DNA of 64,000 nt. Source: Opeltia flavorubescens (lineage: Eukaryota; Ascomycota; Lecanoromycetes; Teloschistales; Teloschistaceae). Every line of letters begins with the position of its first letter. Within the stretch, counting starts at the first letter, position 1. Of the stretch, positions 1 through 10,129 are shown piece after piece. A program made the position numbers and the translations under genes. The notes beneath the pieces are model-generated. The model was not told where the DNA came from, made no database searches, and saw only the letters and a list, made by a program, of their open reading frames with translations. The DNA is taken from the NCBI GenBank assembly GCA_000442125.1, contig KE546973.1, positions 806,001 to 870,000 of the forward strand, read 5' to 3'.

Positions 1-1616
1 CGCGAGAGCTTGCCGAGCAAATCGCTGTCGAAGCCAAAAAATTGACCAGGAATACGGGTGTCATTGTTCAAACAGCGGTTGGAGGGACTCAGAAATCTTT
101 AGGGTTGAGAGCAATCAAAACTCAGGGATGCCACATCATGGTCGGAACGCCAGGCAGAATAAATGACATTCTCTCCGATCCATACAGTCAAGTTCGCGCC
201 CCTGACCTTAGCGCCTTCGTCCTGGATGAGGCCGACAGATTATTAGACCAAGGCTTTGCACCTGAAATAGAAGCTATACAGAAACTCCTACCTGACCGAA
301 AAGACGTCGATCGACAGACACTGCTATTTTCAGCTACCGTCCCTACGGAGGTCGTTCAGATCGTTCGCCAAATGGCTAAGCCCGACTTTAGCTTCGTTAG
401 AACAGTCCAAGAAGGAGAGCAACAGACACACGAGAAGGTCCCCCAAAAGCTGGCAGTCATTGACGGCCTTGAAAATCAGATTCCGGCTCTCGTTGAGCTC
501 TGTAAACGAGAGATTGCTCGCAAAGATGGAATGCCTTTCAAGGCACTCGTATACTTCAATGCGACTGCAGATGTTAGTCTTGCAGCCACGATACTCCGGA
601 ACCTTAAGAACCCGGGCGAGAGCATATACCACAGACATCCTTTTGGATCTACCAAGGTGGTTGAGATACACGCCCGGCTAAGTCAAAGAGAACGAACAGT
701 TGCCGCAGATGCTTTCAGAAGAGCCGATTCAGCCATCATGGTTTCTTCTGACGTGACAGCTCGCGGTATGGACTTTCCCAACGTTACTCATGTGATTCAG
801 ATGGGGGTCCCTTCGGATCGTGATGTATACATTCACCGAGTTGGCCGAACTGGTCGCAGTGACAAGAAAGGAGAAGGTTGGATTTTCCTCACGCCAATGG
901 AATATCGAAAAGCAAAGCAACGTCTCTACGAGCTTCCAATCTACGAAGATCACTCTCTCGAAGCTGCTAAGGTCGACATGACTCAAGATGCGCAGCTTCC
1001 GGAAGATGTCGCAAAGACGTTAACTCAGACAATCGACGCGTCCCGGATGGCGAGTTTTTCACTGAAGGCTGCAAGCTACAAGGCTAGCTTGGGCGTTACG
1101 TCTTGGGCACCTCCAAGAGCCTTAATTGAGAGTCTGAATAGGCGGGCGAAATATTGTTGGGGGCTCGAAACTCCGCCCAAAATAGCGCCTGCCCTAGCAA
1201 GAAGACTTGGCTTGATGAAAGTGCCTGGCGTTGAGCTTGGAGTCGATGAGGATAGTAGCGCAGGGTTTGGAGACGACCGAAGGGGCTCTTTTGGAAACCG
1301 TGGTTCTTTCGGAGATCGTGGCTCTTTTGGAGCTCGCGGTTCCTTTGGTGACCGTGGACCCTCGGGAGATCGTGGTTCTTTTGGGGATCGTGGCCCTTCG
1401 CGAGGCGGATTTGCTTCAAGAGGATCTGATAGGTATGGAGGTGGTCGCGAGCGGTATGGAAGCCCTGATCGCGGACGAAGCCGCGGCAGGTTTGACCCAC
1501 CAGATCGGTCAGGGCGAGGTGGTGATTTTGACCCAGCAAGTCGATACGATCGGACGGAGCGCAGCGGCGGATTTGGCCAATACCGGAAGCGCGATGGAGA
1601 ATTGGGGGCGTCATGA
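1..1616 (+). CDS. MSS116: DEAD-box RNA helicase, Mss116-like, mitochondrial (5' partial)
   Basis: The open frame enters from the left edge (codons from base 3) and stops with TGA at 1614-1616, so the N-terminus, presequence and the Walker A motif lie outside the window. Visible helicase motifs in order are RELAEQI (Ia, bases 3-23), GTPGR (Ib, near 144), LDEADR (II, near 224), FSAT (III, near 328), TARGMDF (V, near 757) and HRVGRTGR (VI, near 833). The final 120 residues are an Arg/Gly/Ser tail with tandem SFGDRG units. Mss116-type helicases use ATP to remodel RNA in mitochondria, aiding group I/II intron splicing and translation. The Mss116 assignment rests on overall likeness and the RG tail; a related DEAD-box helicase is possible. 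Nothing frameshifted is seen. Confidence 0.8.
   Translation, partial: RELAEQIAVEAKKLTRNTGVIVQTAVGGTQKSLGLRAIKTQGCHIMVGTPGRINDILSDPYSQVRAPDLSAFVLDEADRLLDQGFAPEIEAIQKLLPDRKDVDRQTLLFSATVPTEVVQIVRQMAKPDFSFVRTVQEGEQQTHEKVPQKLAVIDGLENQIPALVELCKREIARKDGMPFKALVYFNATADVSLAATILRNLKNPGESIYHRHPFGSTKVVEIHARLSQRERTVAADAFRRADSAIMVSSDVTARGMDFPNVTHVIQMGVPSDRDVYIHRVGRTGRSDKKGEGWIFLTPMEYRKAKQRLYELPIYEDHSLEAAKVDMTQDAQLPEDVAKTLTQTIDASRMASFSLKAASYKASLGVTSWAPPRALIESLNRRAKYCWGLETPPKIAPALARRLGLMKVPGVELGVDEDSSAGFGDDRRGSFGNRGSFGDRGSFGARGSFGDRGPSGDRGSFGDRGPSRGGFASRGSDRYGGGRERYGSPDRGRSRGRFDPPDRSGRGGDFDPASRYDRTERSGGFGQYRKRDGELGAS
1282..1407 (+). repeat. Tandem RG-SFGD repeat in the helicase tail
   Basis: Imperfect tandem units of 15-18 bases encode repeated SFGDRG/SFGARG/PSGDRG peptides. 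Third-codon positions vary between copies while the peptide is kept, which fits selection on the RGG-like RNA-binding tail rather than a very recent expansion. Confidence 0.75.
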
Positions 1617-2022
1617 GAAACTTTTGACATTATCCCTGAGCGACTAATGGAGATTTAATCAGCTTTTTCCACATGTACCATATTCTCTGGCTCGGTTCTA
1701 AAATTTTTCATTCTGTTGTTATATACCTAAGGGCTCTGATGCGGCGAAGACCCATCCTGTCTTGGCAGAGCATTATGTTTGGCGTTGAAAGGATATTGTC
1801 GACATTCTCATAGATAGAACAATGAACAAATACTTCACTCCGCTAATTTCTCTTCAAGTCAACGATTGATTTGAGAATTTAAGATTTTACATCTCTAACC
1901 TTGGGCCGACAATCAACCAATTTTCCCGGCTCATTTTAAACACCTGTCCCTAGCTTTAGTCGTCTTACCCTGCTATGTGAACGATAAGTTCAGACATATA
2001 AGATATTAAAAAAACGGAAATC
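1617..2022. other. Intergenic, helicase 3' flank
   Basis: AT-rich 3' flank of the helicase gene running to the T-run terminator of the tRNA gene. No credible coding frame or RNA gene was seen. Confidence 0.6.
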
Positions 2023-2028
2023 AAAAAA
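2023..2028 (-). terminator. Pol III T-run terminator of tRNA-Glu
   Basis: Six A on the + strand (six T on the tRNA strand) lie 17 nt beyond the tRNA 3' end. This is the usual form of a RNA polymerase III terminator. Confidence 0.7.
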
Positions 2029-2045
2029 GGTAAATATATATCTTG

Positions 2046-2185
2046 TTCCGTTGCGGGGAATCGAACCCCGGCCATCCGCGGGCGCATTCTCTTCATGATG
2101 AGAGGCGGATATCCTAACCTAGGTGCTGTTAATAGACGGCTTCTAACAATGGAGAAATTGAGTCGTACCACTAGACCACAACGGA
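2046..2185 (-). tRNA. tRNA-Glu (anticodon CTC) with an anticodon-loop intron and a D-loop insert
   Basis: Read on the minus strand, a full tRNA-Glu folds once two insertions are set aside. Acceptor arms TCCGTTG (2185-2179) and CAACGGA (2053-2047) pair perfectly, with discriminator A at 2046. Anticodon CTC is at 2102-2100. A canonical intron of 18 nt (2098-2081) follows A37. A second insertion of 50 nt (2166-2117) interrupts the D-loop between GTGGT and TAGGAT. The A box (TGGTCTAGTGG) and B box (GGTTCGATTCC) are both intact, 72 + 18 + 50 = 140 nt accounts for every base, and TATA-like and T-run signals flank the gene. Fungal tRNA introns are normally found only after position 37, so the D-loop insert is either a non-canonical intron or an insertion that has killed this copy. 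Confidence 0.9.
2117..2166 (-). other. 50-nt D-loop insert in tRNA-Glu
   Basis: Extra sequence within the D-loop. The upstream exon has CTAGTGGT and the insert ends with CTAGGT, an imperfect direct repeat that could be a target-site duplication. CTAG is also self-complementary, so the two copies could pair as the central helix of a bulge-helix-bulge. No similarity to a known element is recognised. Confidence 0.7.
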
Positions 2186-2212
2186 TGTTATAAGTATCAA
2201 GTAGCTTAGGCA

Positions 2213-2220
2213 ATATATAA
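2213..2220 (-). promoter_or_regulatory. TATA-like element upstream of tRNA-Glu
   Basis: A TATATA stretch sits 28-35 nt upstream of the tRNA 5' end on the minus strand, the place where fungal tRNA genes often carry a TFIIIB-aiding TATA-like box. Confidence 0.5.
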
Positions 2221-2871
2221 ACCTTTTATTCGTCTCTCTTGGACCTTGTCCGAACCGTCACCTCGCTAACCTTGTACGCCCAATAATAGGTTCATTCGAT
2301 ATCCTCCTGCGTGAGATGAAGAACCCATCAACTTTTCTGCTCAACAGCAACCCATGACACCTGAGATATCCCCCCTTGGACAACATATATATCAATCTTA
2401 TCCATCAAATTATCCCGGCTCCCGACTTCTTATAATTGTAATCATATTTATCACCAGTCATAACACATTCGACCTGCATATGAAGATAAGTCCGGAAGAG
2501 TTCCTACCCTATATTAGGCATTCTCACTTTCGATAAGGAGCTTGTTGCAGCTTAGATTCTCTTCTGACCGAGCATTGAGCTCCTTATAGACGGTAAAACG
2601 AAGAAGCCTCATGCTTGAGCTCAAAGAACGGAACGAGGTATATAACTGCTTGTTACTGCCGTCAGTGCTATGTATTGTTTGACTACAGAAGGATGGCTAT
2701 CTATGCTTTGACCAGTGCACTCGAATGCTAAGGGGGGTATAATAAAGCCATGCAACCGAAACCCTTATTCTCCACGCATGCTTAATCACTCTTCGTCGTG
2801 GCATTTGTAAGCCCAACCATCTCACATCTTACTGTGAAGGATCTCCCGAGGATGTCATGTGTCCTCCCTCT
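2221..2871. other. Intergenic
   Basis: About 650 bp between the tRNA promoter and the stop codon of the F-box gene. Only a 60-codon frame at 2354-2536 is present, with no coding character. Nothing else was seen. Confidence 0.5.
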
Positions 2872-5800
2872 TTAGAATGCCCCAGCCCTGAATTCGTTCT
2901 GAAAGATTTTGGCATGCTGCTCCACGTCCCTCATATCCACGATCATGGATGCCTTCAACTTCATGGCGTATAAATCATGCAGGTCCCTGTCGTCTGGGAA
3001 ATCCGTCTCCGAGGACGCATCCGAAGCAAAGCCCACTTCACCCTCCTTTTCCTTCCCCTTGCCCTTTTGTCGCTCAATTTTTGACAGCTGCCGCTTTGCC
3101 TTTGCGATTCGGAATCTCCGGGTCGTGAGCATCGATCGGCGCTGGATCATGGAGATGATGTTTTCGATTGCTACATATTTGACCCGCATGGATTGATGGT
3201 GTGACAGATTATCAACGACAGCGTTGAGGTACTCGAGATGTGACAGCGTGACATCGGGTGATCCTCGGATCGCCAGCAGATGAAGTGCTTGCAGACTCTT
3301 GAGCGCAGAAAGGTTCTGCATCAATTGATGCTGCCAGAATTAGTCTACGCATGTCAAGTAACTGGAACGGATGGATGGCTTACGAATGGCAATGCCCCCA
3401 AGCTGACTGCAAGTTCAATGAGATTGCCTCCCTTGTTACTCAGGAGTGTTATCGTGACGGCGTCGAGATCCCAGCTTGAGTCGTGCTCGTTTTTGATCAT
3501 CAATCTCTTGAGCGTCTTGAGATGCTTGCGAAGGCCTTGTCGTCGAATTTCTGCAATACTTATCTTGGGTTGCGATGAAGCTGCTGTCGACTCGCTTTGG
3601 TTCTTCTTACGCTCGTGCATGAAGAGTTCTGTCAAGCCCTCGAATGATTTGAGAAATTTCATAAAGCTCTTCGAAATATTGTCGCTATGAATACTCTTGA
3701 TCGCAATCGTCCCTTGACGGGCTTGAAACCCGGCAAGAATCATCCAAAATCCGTCTTGCGAGCCACAGTTAAGCAGTGTTATCCGCTTCAAGACAGTAAG
3801 ATCGATGGCTCGAGAAAGTATACCGGCCCTCATTGGGATCCAGTGGAGTTTAACTTCCTCCAGCTGATAGCCGTGGGCCTCTCGTATCCACGCCTGCATC
3901 ACCTCGTCGGGTGATTGCTCCTGTTTCGCACTTCCATCTCTCAGGTCAACCTCCCCGTTCGTCTGAGGACCAGCGGCCTCCGCATCTTCCACGCCTTCGG
4001 CATTCTTTAAAGCTTCAAATCGTACTCGCTTTCGTGGGGATTGCATACCCGCTTCCTCAACATCCTCCTCTGCGTTCTCATCTTCGTCACTGACCATCTC
4101 TTGATCAGCTATGATTTCGGTAGGATCCTCATCCGGATGTGTCATGTCAACGTCACCAGAATCATCAGTAGGCTGATTGGTAGGCGGCGTAGGCAGAGGA
4201 ACATCTGGATGAGCAGTCGCTGGATGAATTTGACTTCCGTTCTGCTGCATCATCAAATTGTTATCTTGTGTCACATCTGGCGAGCTATCCATCTTCATCA
4301 GGTCGCTTGGCGCCGGATTTTTATCGAAGAGCAAAGGCGGATGACTAGTTGAATTAGAAAGGGAAGATTGCGCTTCATTCAATGGAGTCGTCGTTCCAGG
4401 CGATGAGAAGCCCGAAGGAGCATTAGACAGGGAGTTGTTCTGCAAAGTCGAGGGCCCGGGGGGGATCCACGACGAGGCAGACTGGCCCCCTTGCCCATTG
4501 ATGGCTTCCTCGAGCAAGGAGTTAATGTCAAGATCCTTATTTTTAGCAAGATCCTGGATTGCCTTATACGCGTCCCAGTTGATCGAATTTCCTATTGAGT
4601 CTGATGCCCCTTCCGACTTCGAGGATGCGAGATTCTGCGCAAAGGCTGTTGGTTCTGGATGCGTTGACGATCCGGCTGGCATCATCGCTTTTGGCGGAGC
4701 AGGTGTTTCAGCAGAGCTACTAGCCGTGCTTTTCCCGGAATTTGGCGTCTTTGATAATGCTGTGTTCTTACTAAGATACTGAGCGGCAGCTTTGTGCACC
4801 ATTTCAACAGCTTCGCGATCAGCAGACGGATCATTTGAGTCTCTGCTAACAACCTCAGAAAGCTTTTGCGCCATAGCTTTGACGTCTTTCAATGCATTGC
4901 TAATACCGCTCTGAGACTCTTGCTTACTAGTAGACAAAATCAGATTGCGTTCCAGTTTTTTACTTTTATTGTTTTGCTGCTCCATATCAAAGATCTTCGC
5001 TAGTATAGCTTCTTGTGCTTGTTTCTCCTTGCGAACGTCAGCTTCAGTTCTGGTTGGAAGAGTCGGTAAGGGAGTAGTCGCCGGGGGTGGAGGCGGAGGA
5101 GTGGGGGGATCAATGAGCTCATCCTCCTCTTCATCATCCGACGTAGCCTCGTCTGCTGGAGGGGGTGCTGCCGCAGAGGTCTTGCGTGCTTTTTGAGCTG
5201 TCTCATGAGATAGCGACAGGGCGAGAGATTTAAGAGATGTAGTCGAGGCCTTCAAGCAACCACTGATCTCATCAAGATAGTCAAGGCTCGAAATCCCAAG
5301 GAGACTGAGACTGCTCAGCTGCTTGAAACCTGAGAGTTCTCGGTTGCCAGCCCAGAAATTGCTCTGGCCCACCCTCTTCTTCTTAGTAGCGCGGCTTTTC
5401 TGTCCGGGTAGAGTGCCCAGGGGATTATTGTTGTTCAAGGGGGGCAGCGACGGGAATGAGGATGACATGTTCGTAGCCGGCGGATGATTGGAGATGCCCG
5501 AAGACCCAGGTAAAGGTCCCGCGTGAAGAATCAGCTTTAGGTTCGAGAATAGCGACACGTCCAGTCGTAGCCTTAGCTGTCGCAACCCCTGGAGCCTTTG
5601 GAGTGCTTGGTAAACCGCACCACTCAATTCTATAGGCACATCCCACCTATGAAACTAATCAGCGCCTTCATCAAAAGTAATTCCTGAACATACAGAAAGC
5701 TTTCGAGCATAGTAGCCCTCTTTAATAACAGCAGGAGCGAAGTGTTCAATGTTTTGCTAGCGAAGCCCGCCCGGTCCCATAAAAAGCGAGACATGACCAA

Positions 5801-6166
5801 GGAACTCTGAGTGTTATCGTCGACCATGGTGATACGGAAACTCTTGATGTGTTGTCCATAGTTGTAGTCGCTTGCAACAACCGTTTGAAGAGCTTCGGCT
5901 GTCCGCATGCTCCAGCCCCCTTCATCGACAGTATCTGAGTTGGTAAGCTTGAAATCTAGTACACGATATAGCTGTGCGGAAGCGAGGGTGAAAAAGTGCG
6001 GTGAAACTGTTAAGTTGGCTAGAAGTTCCTTCTGGCTCAACTGTATCCCGGTCAGCATTATCAGCAACAGGCAATCTTCATAGCGTACATATGTAAAGAC
6101 ATGTTTCTGCGTCTCTAGTGGTAAGTCAAGAAACGTGATTCTCGGAGGAAGAGGAGGAGTGGCCAT
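2872..6166 (-). CDS. F-box/leucine-rich repeat protein, 1048 aa
   Basis: Four exons: 6166-6089, 6040-5694, 5646-3384 and 3330-2872; introns are 48, 47 and 53 nt and all junctions close in frame. Removing intron 1 (branch GCTGAC, acceptor ACAG) joins LPLETQKHVFTY to LSQKELLANLTVS and reveals an F-box-like N-terminus of about 45 residues ending near LYRVL. A leucine-rich stretch follows (LQRLQGLRQLRLRL), then some 400 residues of low-complexity Pro/Ser/Asp/Glu sequence, then leucine-rich segments in the C-terminal 250 residues (LTVLKRITLLN, LKSLQALHLLAI) and a Lys/Arg-rich tail. F-box proteins usually link substrates to SCF ubiquitin ligases through Skp1; the substrate here is unknown. ATG 6166 is chosen because the frame upstream has only a TTG. 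No orthologue is recognised. Confidence 0.75.
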
Positions 6167-6866
6167 GGGCAAATGAGATAAACACCGAGAATGGGGACCT
6201 GATCCGAATATCTTGGTCAGTGAGAGCTACATCGTCGGGCAGTGCGTACATTTCCCAACTTACGGTCATGTATGGTCCAAGGTATTTACTAAGTATTCGC
6301 CGTAGGGTTATTGACAGTCAAGACTATATCTGGGCAAGGACGATATCAAAGACAGCAATGGTGAGAAGGTGCAACAAGTAATTCGACAAGAAGTTGATGA
6401 GCTTGATTGGCCCGAGTTCTAAAGAGCTTGATGTACGCTAAGCCCTAAGCCCGATAACGCTACTCAGGTTACCGTTGAATAAGCTACCTTGCTACCTTCG
6501 TACCTCAGCTTTTGAACACTCCTAACTTCATGTAAATAGACCAATTGTTCAATCGGCGACTACGTTGGTACCATTAGATATTCATACAGTAAGGCGGAGG
6601 TTTGTGGAAACGAGAATCCAAAATAGTCGAGCTTTTCTACTACGGTGGAGAAGCGGAAGCGAAGCGCCAACATTTCTCGTCAAGCCTGTTGAAATGATTT
6701 CTGAGGTAGAACGCCATGCCATGCTATTTTTCACCAACAACTGTTCTTAATGGAAGAAGGTGCTGTGTAAGTTGAAATGATGCTATCATAGACCGCAGGC
6801 TTGCACCCTGTCCAGATGTGGCACTATCCTCTCCTACCTGTTTTCCAGTTGTACGAGATACACTCT
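6167..6866. other. Intergenic: F-box gene promoter and Rps23 3' flank
   Basis: Holds the 5' flank of the F-box gene and the 3' flank of Rps23. A telobox-like motif (6439-6452) is the only site noted. The 61-codon frame at 6565-6750 has no coding character. Confidence 0.5.
6439..6452 (-). promoter_or_regulatory. Telobox-like motif (GGGCTTAGGGCTTA)
   Basis: Two overlapping TTAGGGC-type units, read on the minus strand, lie about 275 nt upstream of the F-box gene start. Such boxes are bound by Tbf1/Teb-like proteins in fungal promoters of ribosomal and snoRNA genes; a role here is inference only. Confidence 0.3.
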
Positions 6867-7421
6867 TCACGATCTAGGCTTCTCTTTTTTCTCCTTCCAC
6901 AACGCCGACAAACCGACTCCCGAAACCTTCACGACCTTGAATCGTACTCCTGGAATATCACCTTTCGCCTTGCCTTTTCTTCCGAAACCTGACAATAGCA
7001 CTTCGTCATTCTCATCCACAAAGTTGAGGCAACCATCGTTGGGTACTATTCCAAGCAAATGTCAGCTTGCAAAGCTCGGAAAATATAGGGTCTTCATTGG
7101 AGTGAATAGAAGACAAAGCCCCATGATAGCTTTGAAAGTGTTGTAAAGTCTCGGAGACTTACCGAAAGCCGTAACTTTTTTCCCATTTTTAATCAACTGT
7201 ACCCTCACACATTTTCGGATGGCGCTATTCGGTTGTTTCGCCTCCACTCCAACCTTTTCCAGCACTATACCCTTGGCATGCGATGAGCCACCAAATGGTG
7301 ATGATTTGTAGGCGGTACCAAGAAGACGCTTCTTGTAATGAAGATCGGCCCAACGACCCTCACGGCGATGCGTACGGAGCTTACGAGCAGCGTTGAGACC
7401 TCTGGGCTTTCCCTTACCCAT
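6867..7421 (-). CDS. RPS23: 40S ribosomal protein uS12 (Rps23), 145 aa
   Basis: Two exons, 7421-7163 and 7045-6867, separated by a 117-nt intron (7162-7046) with GTAAGT donor and ATAG acceptor. The joined protein begins [16 protein letters not shown] and contains the near-invariant uS12 segment around [15 protein letters not shown] and the loop joined across the intron at VTAFVPNDGC. It ends in the usual basic tail. At 145 residues it matches the family length exactly. uS12 sits at the decoding centre of the small subunit and its loop helps control accuracy; the conserved Pro in the KQPNSA loop is present. The gene is divergent from the gene at 7758, with 336 bp between start codons. Confidence 0.97.
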
Positions 7422-7757
7422 GGTGACTGTACGCAGATGATTAACAATCAATACATTCACAACGCAGCATTATTAGAATATTTCAGAGGATGCAAGACAA
7501 TTTCTGAAAGACGTGATAACATACCAGAAGATTTTGAATTAGTTGTTTGAGTCCGTAAGAGGGTCGAGGGCGGCGCCGATGCAAGCAAAGTATTTCGAGT
7601 TTATCCGTTGATCTGCAGGCGGCTCTAAGCGAAGGTGGGATTTCAGCCCTACAAGGCACTCATGGTAGCTTGATTGATTGATTTCCCGTCTAAATCTCAT
7701 GAGTAATGTACTTCTAGCAGAGTTCCATATAAATTCGATGAAAAACGTCATCTTGCG
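7422..7757. promoter_or_regulatory. Shared promoter region, Rps23 and downstream gene
   Basis: 336 bp between divergent start codons. An AGCCCTAC motif at 7645-7652 resembles the AGCCCTA core of fungal ribosomal-protein promoters. No coding frame was seen. Confidence 0.4.
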
Positions 7758-8429
7758 ATGTCCACATTAAGTCCATCCACTGCCCACCCCCAGCGTGCTC
7801 CGCCTCCTTCACTGTTCTTAGGGCCTCCTTCGCGCAATGCCTCGAATATCTCCCTCACCCCAGTGGCTACGCAATCCTCTACTTCTGCACAACCACGCGC
7901 TCCACTCCTTCGTACACGTTCTGCAAGAGGCACAGATCCAGTTTCGGCCTTAGGCCGTAATCGTCCAGAGGGCAAAACTGCAGCCCAGAGCGAGGGTGAT
8001 CGTATCGATGCTCTATGGGCGGAGATGCAAGCCACGCTAGCGGATGTAGAATCAAACGCATTTAATAGCACGCACGTATTTGGAACTGCCCACTCGGCAG
8101 CATTGGACGAGTTGAGAGAAGCTCAAGTCCAATTGGCTCAAGCTTGGGTAAGAAATGGTACAGAGAACGATGATGCCACCAAGGATGCTGAAGGAACGGA
8201 AAAGGCGGAAGGTGAAGACACTGAAAAGTCAGACGAAGATGACATTCAAGAGGCTCGGAGGAGAAGGGAGGCGAATGAGAAGTTCTTCCAGCGGGTACGG
8301 GAGGGTGTTGTAGATGTTGTCGGGAAGCTCGAAATCGTTGCTGGAGCTATGGGAAAGGTGGAAAGGGAAAGCCGGGATATATGGAGTAGTAGTGGGAGCG
8401 TTGATACAAGAACTTCAACGGACTCGTGA
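7758..8429 (+). CDS. Conserved fungal protein, possibly DUF5315, 223 aa
   Basis: Single exon from ATG 7758 to TGA 8427-8429. The first 80 residues are Ser/Pro/Ala-rich and likely disordered. A helical core follows (DALWAEMQATLADVE at about 84-98, then HSAALDELREAQVQLAQAW), an acidic linker rich in Glu/Asp/Lys, and a second helix (FFQRVREGVVDVVGKLEIV, about 177-195) ending with ERESRDIW. The order of these blocks recalls a Pezizomycotina-wide domain of unknown function that I believe is DUF5315, but I cannot confirm the name. No signal peptide or membrane segment is seen. No function is proposed. Confidence 0.7.
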   Translation: MSTLSPSTAHPQRAPPPSLFLGPPSRNASNISLTPVATQSSTSAQPRAPLLRTRSARGTDPVSALGRNRPEGKTAAQSEGDRIDALWAEMQATLADVESNAFNSTHVFGTAHSAALDELREAQVQLAQAWVRNGTENDDATKDAEGTEKAEGEDTEKSDEDDIQEARRRREANEKFFQRVREGVVDVVGKLEIVAGAMGKVERESRDIWSSSGSVDTRTSTDS

Positions 8430-9589
8430 AGCGTGGAGGTATAGACCTCGATTCTCAAAGCTCGAATTTGCACCGATGGCACAAACCGAACAGCTGAGTT
8501 AGCTTGCTGTAAGTGTTCTTCCTCTGTCTTAACGCCACCCACAAACCAGAAGCACCAATTCAAGAGAATTTCACCCTTATGAACGATCTTTCCAAGCTCC
8601 CCGACATTGCCGACTTGGACAAAAGTGAACAATATTGCTCGTGTTGACTGTCGAGGAGTGGAAAAATTAATTGCACTAACGCAGCCCAACAGGTATGATC
8701 AGCAATAAGCTCCAGGGGGCACCAACTCGCGTGTGCATATCAATTGTCGTGCGGTGTACTTCGCTGCTTCACGCATGCTCCTTTCAGATTGTTCTAAGAC
8801 AGAGCAATACTGGTGCAATCGCTTGGATATATCCGGTTCAGGAGCTTGCCATGAGGGAAACCTAACGACATTTTGTCAATAATACTTCCAATGAATCAAA
8901 TCATTCCAGCCGCTTACCGCCATGGCAACACAACACAGGCTTACGTATGGGCTTAACCTTTCGCCGACCCTAGCACATTTCCAAAAAATGCCAAATACTC
9001 TGCAAGGTAATATGAGTATTGTATATCACTAAACCACAACCAGTACCCTCCCGGCGCCAGCACCGTAAGTACCTACCCATCTCGATTTCTGTCCATGATA
9101 CCAGGGAAGACATAATGAGCGTATGCGCTTGTACATATAAGGAGTAGTAGAACAAGGAGTAATGATTGGAAGTTGAAAAGGGCGGACTGTGCAGATTATT
9201 AGCTTGTCGTTGACTTTTCCACCTGACAGCAGCATACCATAATGTATTCTTTCCTCGAATCCTATTGAGGCATGATTATGCTCCTGAGAGTATACCGTCG
9301 ATATTCTTTGTGACTTGCTGTGAACTTTCTCACGTAATTCGAAGCAATCACGCAGCATGATGTTGACAGATAAGCGCGAAGCGGCAATGAACCATTGATC
9401 AGCCGTGGGCCGCGCTTACTCTACAGCTCCCGCGAGGGTTCCCGCTGAGCCTCAAAATCAGTAAATCAAGCTCCTCAACCTGAAGATGGTTCAGCTTCCC
9501 AAGTCGCTCCACATGCTTTTGACCTTCTTCATAACAACAGTCCCTCTTACGGAAACACCTTTGTTGGTACTCAAAGGACTGTACCAACT
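8430..9589. other. Intergenic, 1.16 kb
   Basis: 3' flank of the gene ending at 8429 and promoter of TAF13. Short frames on both strands lack start context, splice logic or recognisable protein sequence. No RNA gene was found. Confidence 0.5.
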
Positions 9590-10129
9590 ATGACTGAGCC
9601 TCGTGCTCGAGCCGCCCGGCAGAAGGGTCAGCTGAATTTCGAGAAAGAACGTTAGTCCCATTCACTCGTTTGCTCAATCGCCAAAATTCCACTTAACATG
9701 ATCCACGCTCACATAGTCCGCGCTCTCTTATATGCTCACGGTGACGATGTTGACCCTCTCCCCGAGACCGTCCGCTGTCTTGACCAAATTGTTACCGATG
9801 TCCTCATTGAAACCTGTCACGCCGCTGCTCGCCACGCAGCCCTTAATAATCGCCAAAAGGTTAAACTCGAAGACTTCAAATTTGTGGTCAGCAAGGATGA
9901 GCGCATGCTCGGCCGTATGGTTGAACTCGTAGGGATGGAAAAGGAATTGAAAAAGGCACGTAAGGTCTTTGACACTGACGAAGGAAAGGTGGGATTGGAG
10001 CGTGGAGGGCCTAGTAGGAAACGCAAGCGGGCGGCCAAAGACAAAGCGGAGGATGGAGACGATATGGAGGACGAGGACGACGGGATGGAAGATGGCATGT
10101 TCGGGGCTTTTGCCTCGTTCGCAGAATGA
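9590..10129 (+). CDS. TAF13: TFIID subunit 13 (TAF13), 157 aa
   Basis: Exons 9590-9650 and 9717-10129; the 66-nt intron has GTTAGT donor and ATAG acceptor. Splicing joins QLNFEKE to LRALLYAHGDD, the start of the TAF13 histone-fold (residues about 14-95). Helices visible are ELRALLYAHGDD, TVRCLDQIVTDVLIETCHAAARHAAL and KLEDFKFVVSKDERMLGRMVEL, as in human TAF13/TAFII18. An acidic, Lys-rich tail follows. TAF13 pairs with TAF11 through histone folds inside TFIID and contacts TBP. The length is close to family norm. A start at the internal ATG 9698 would fall inside the intron and is rejected. Confidence 0.93.

Noticed and set aside
1076-1630. Two long antisense frames (184 and 172 codons) opposite the helicase tail
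   Set aside because: They mirror the repetitive RG-coding DNA, have Pro/Arg/Ser skew, and lie antisense to a clear gene.
8246-8689. 147-codon minus-strand frame
   Set aside because: Antisense to the end of the gene at 7758-8429; no family likeness or start context.
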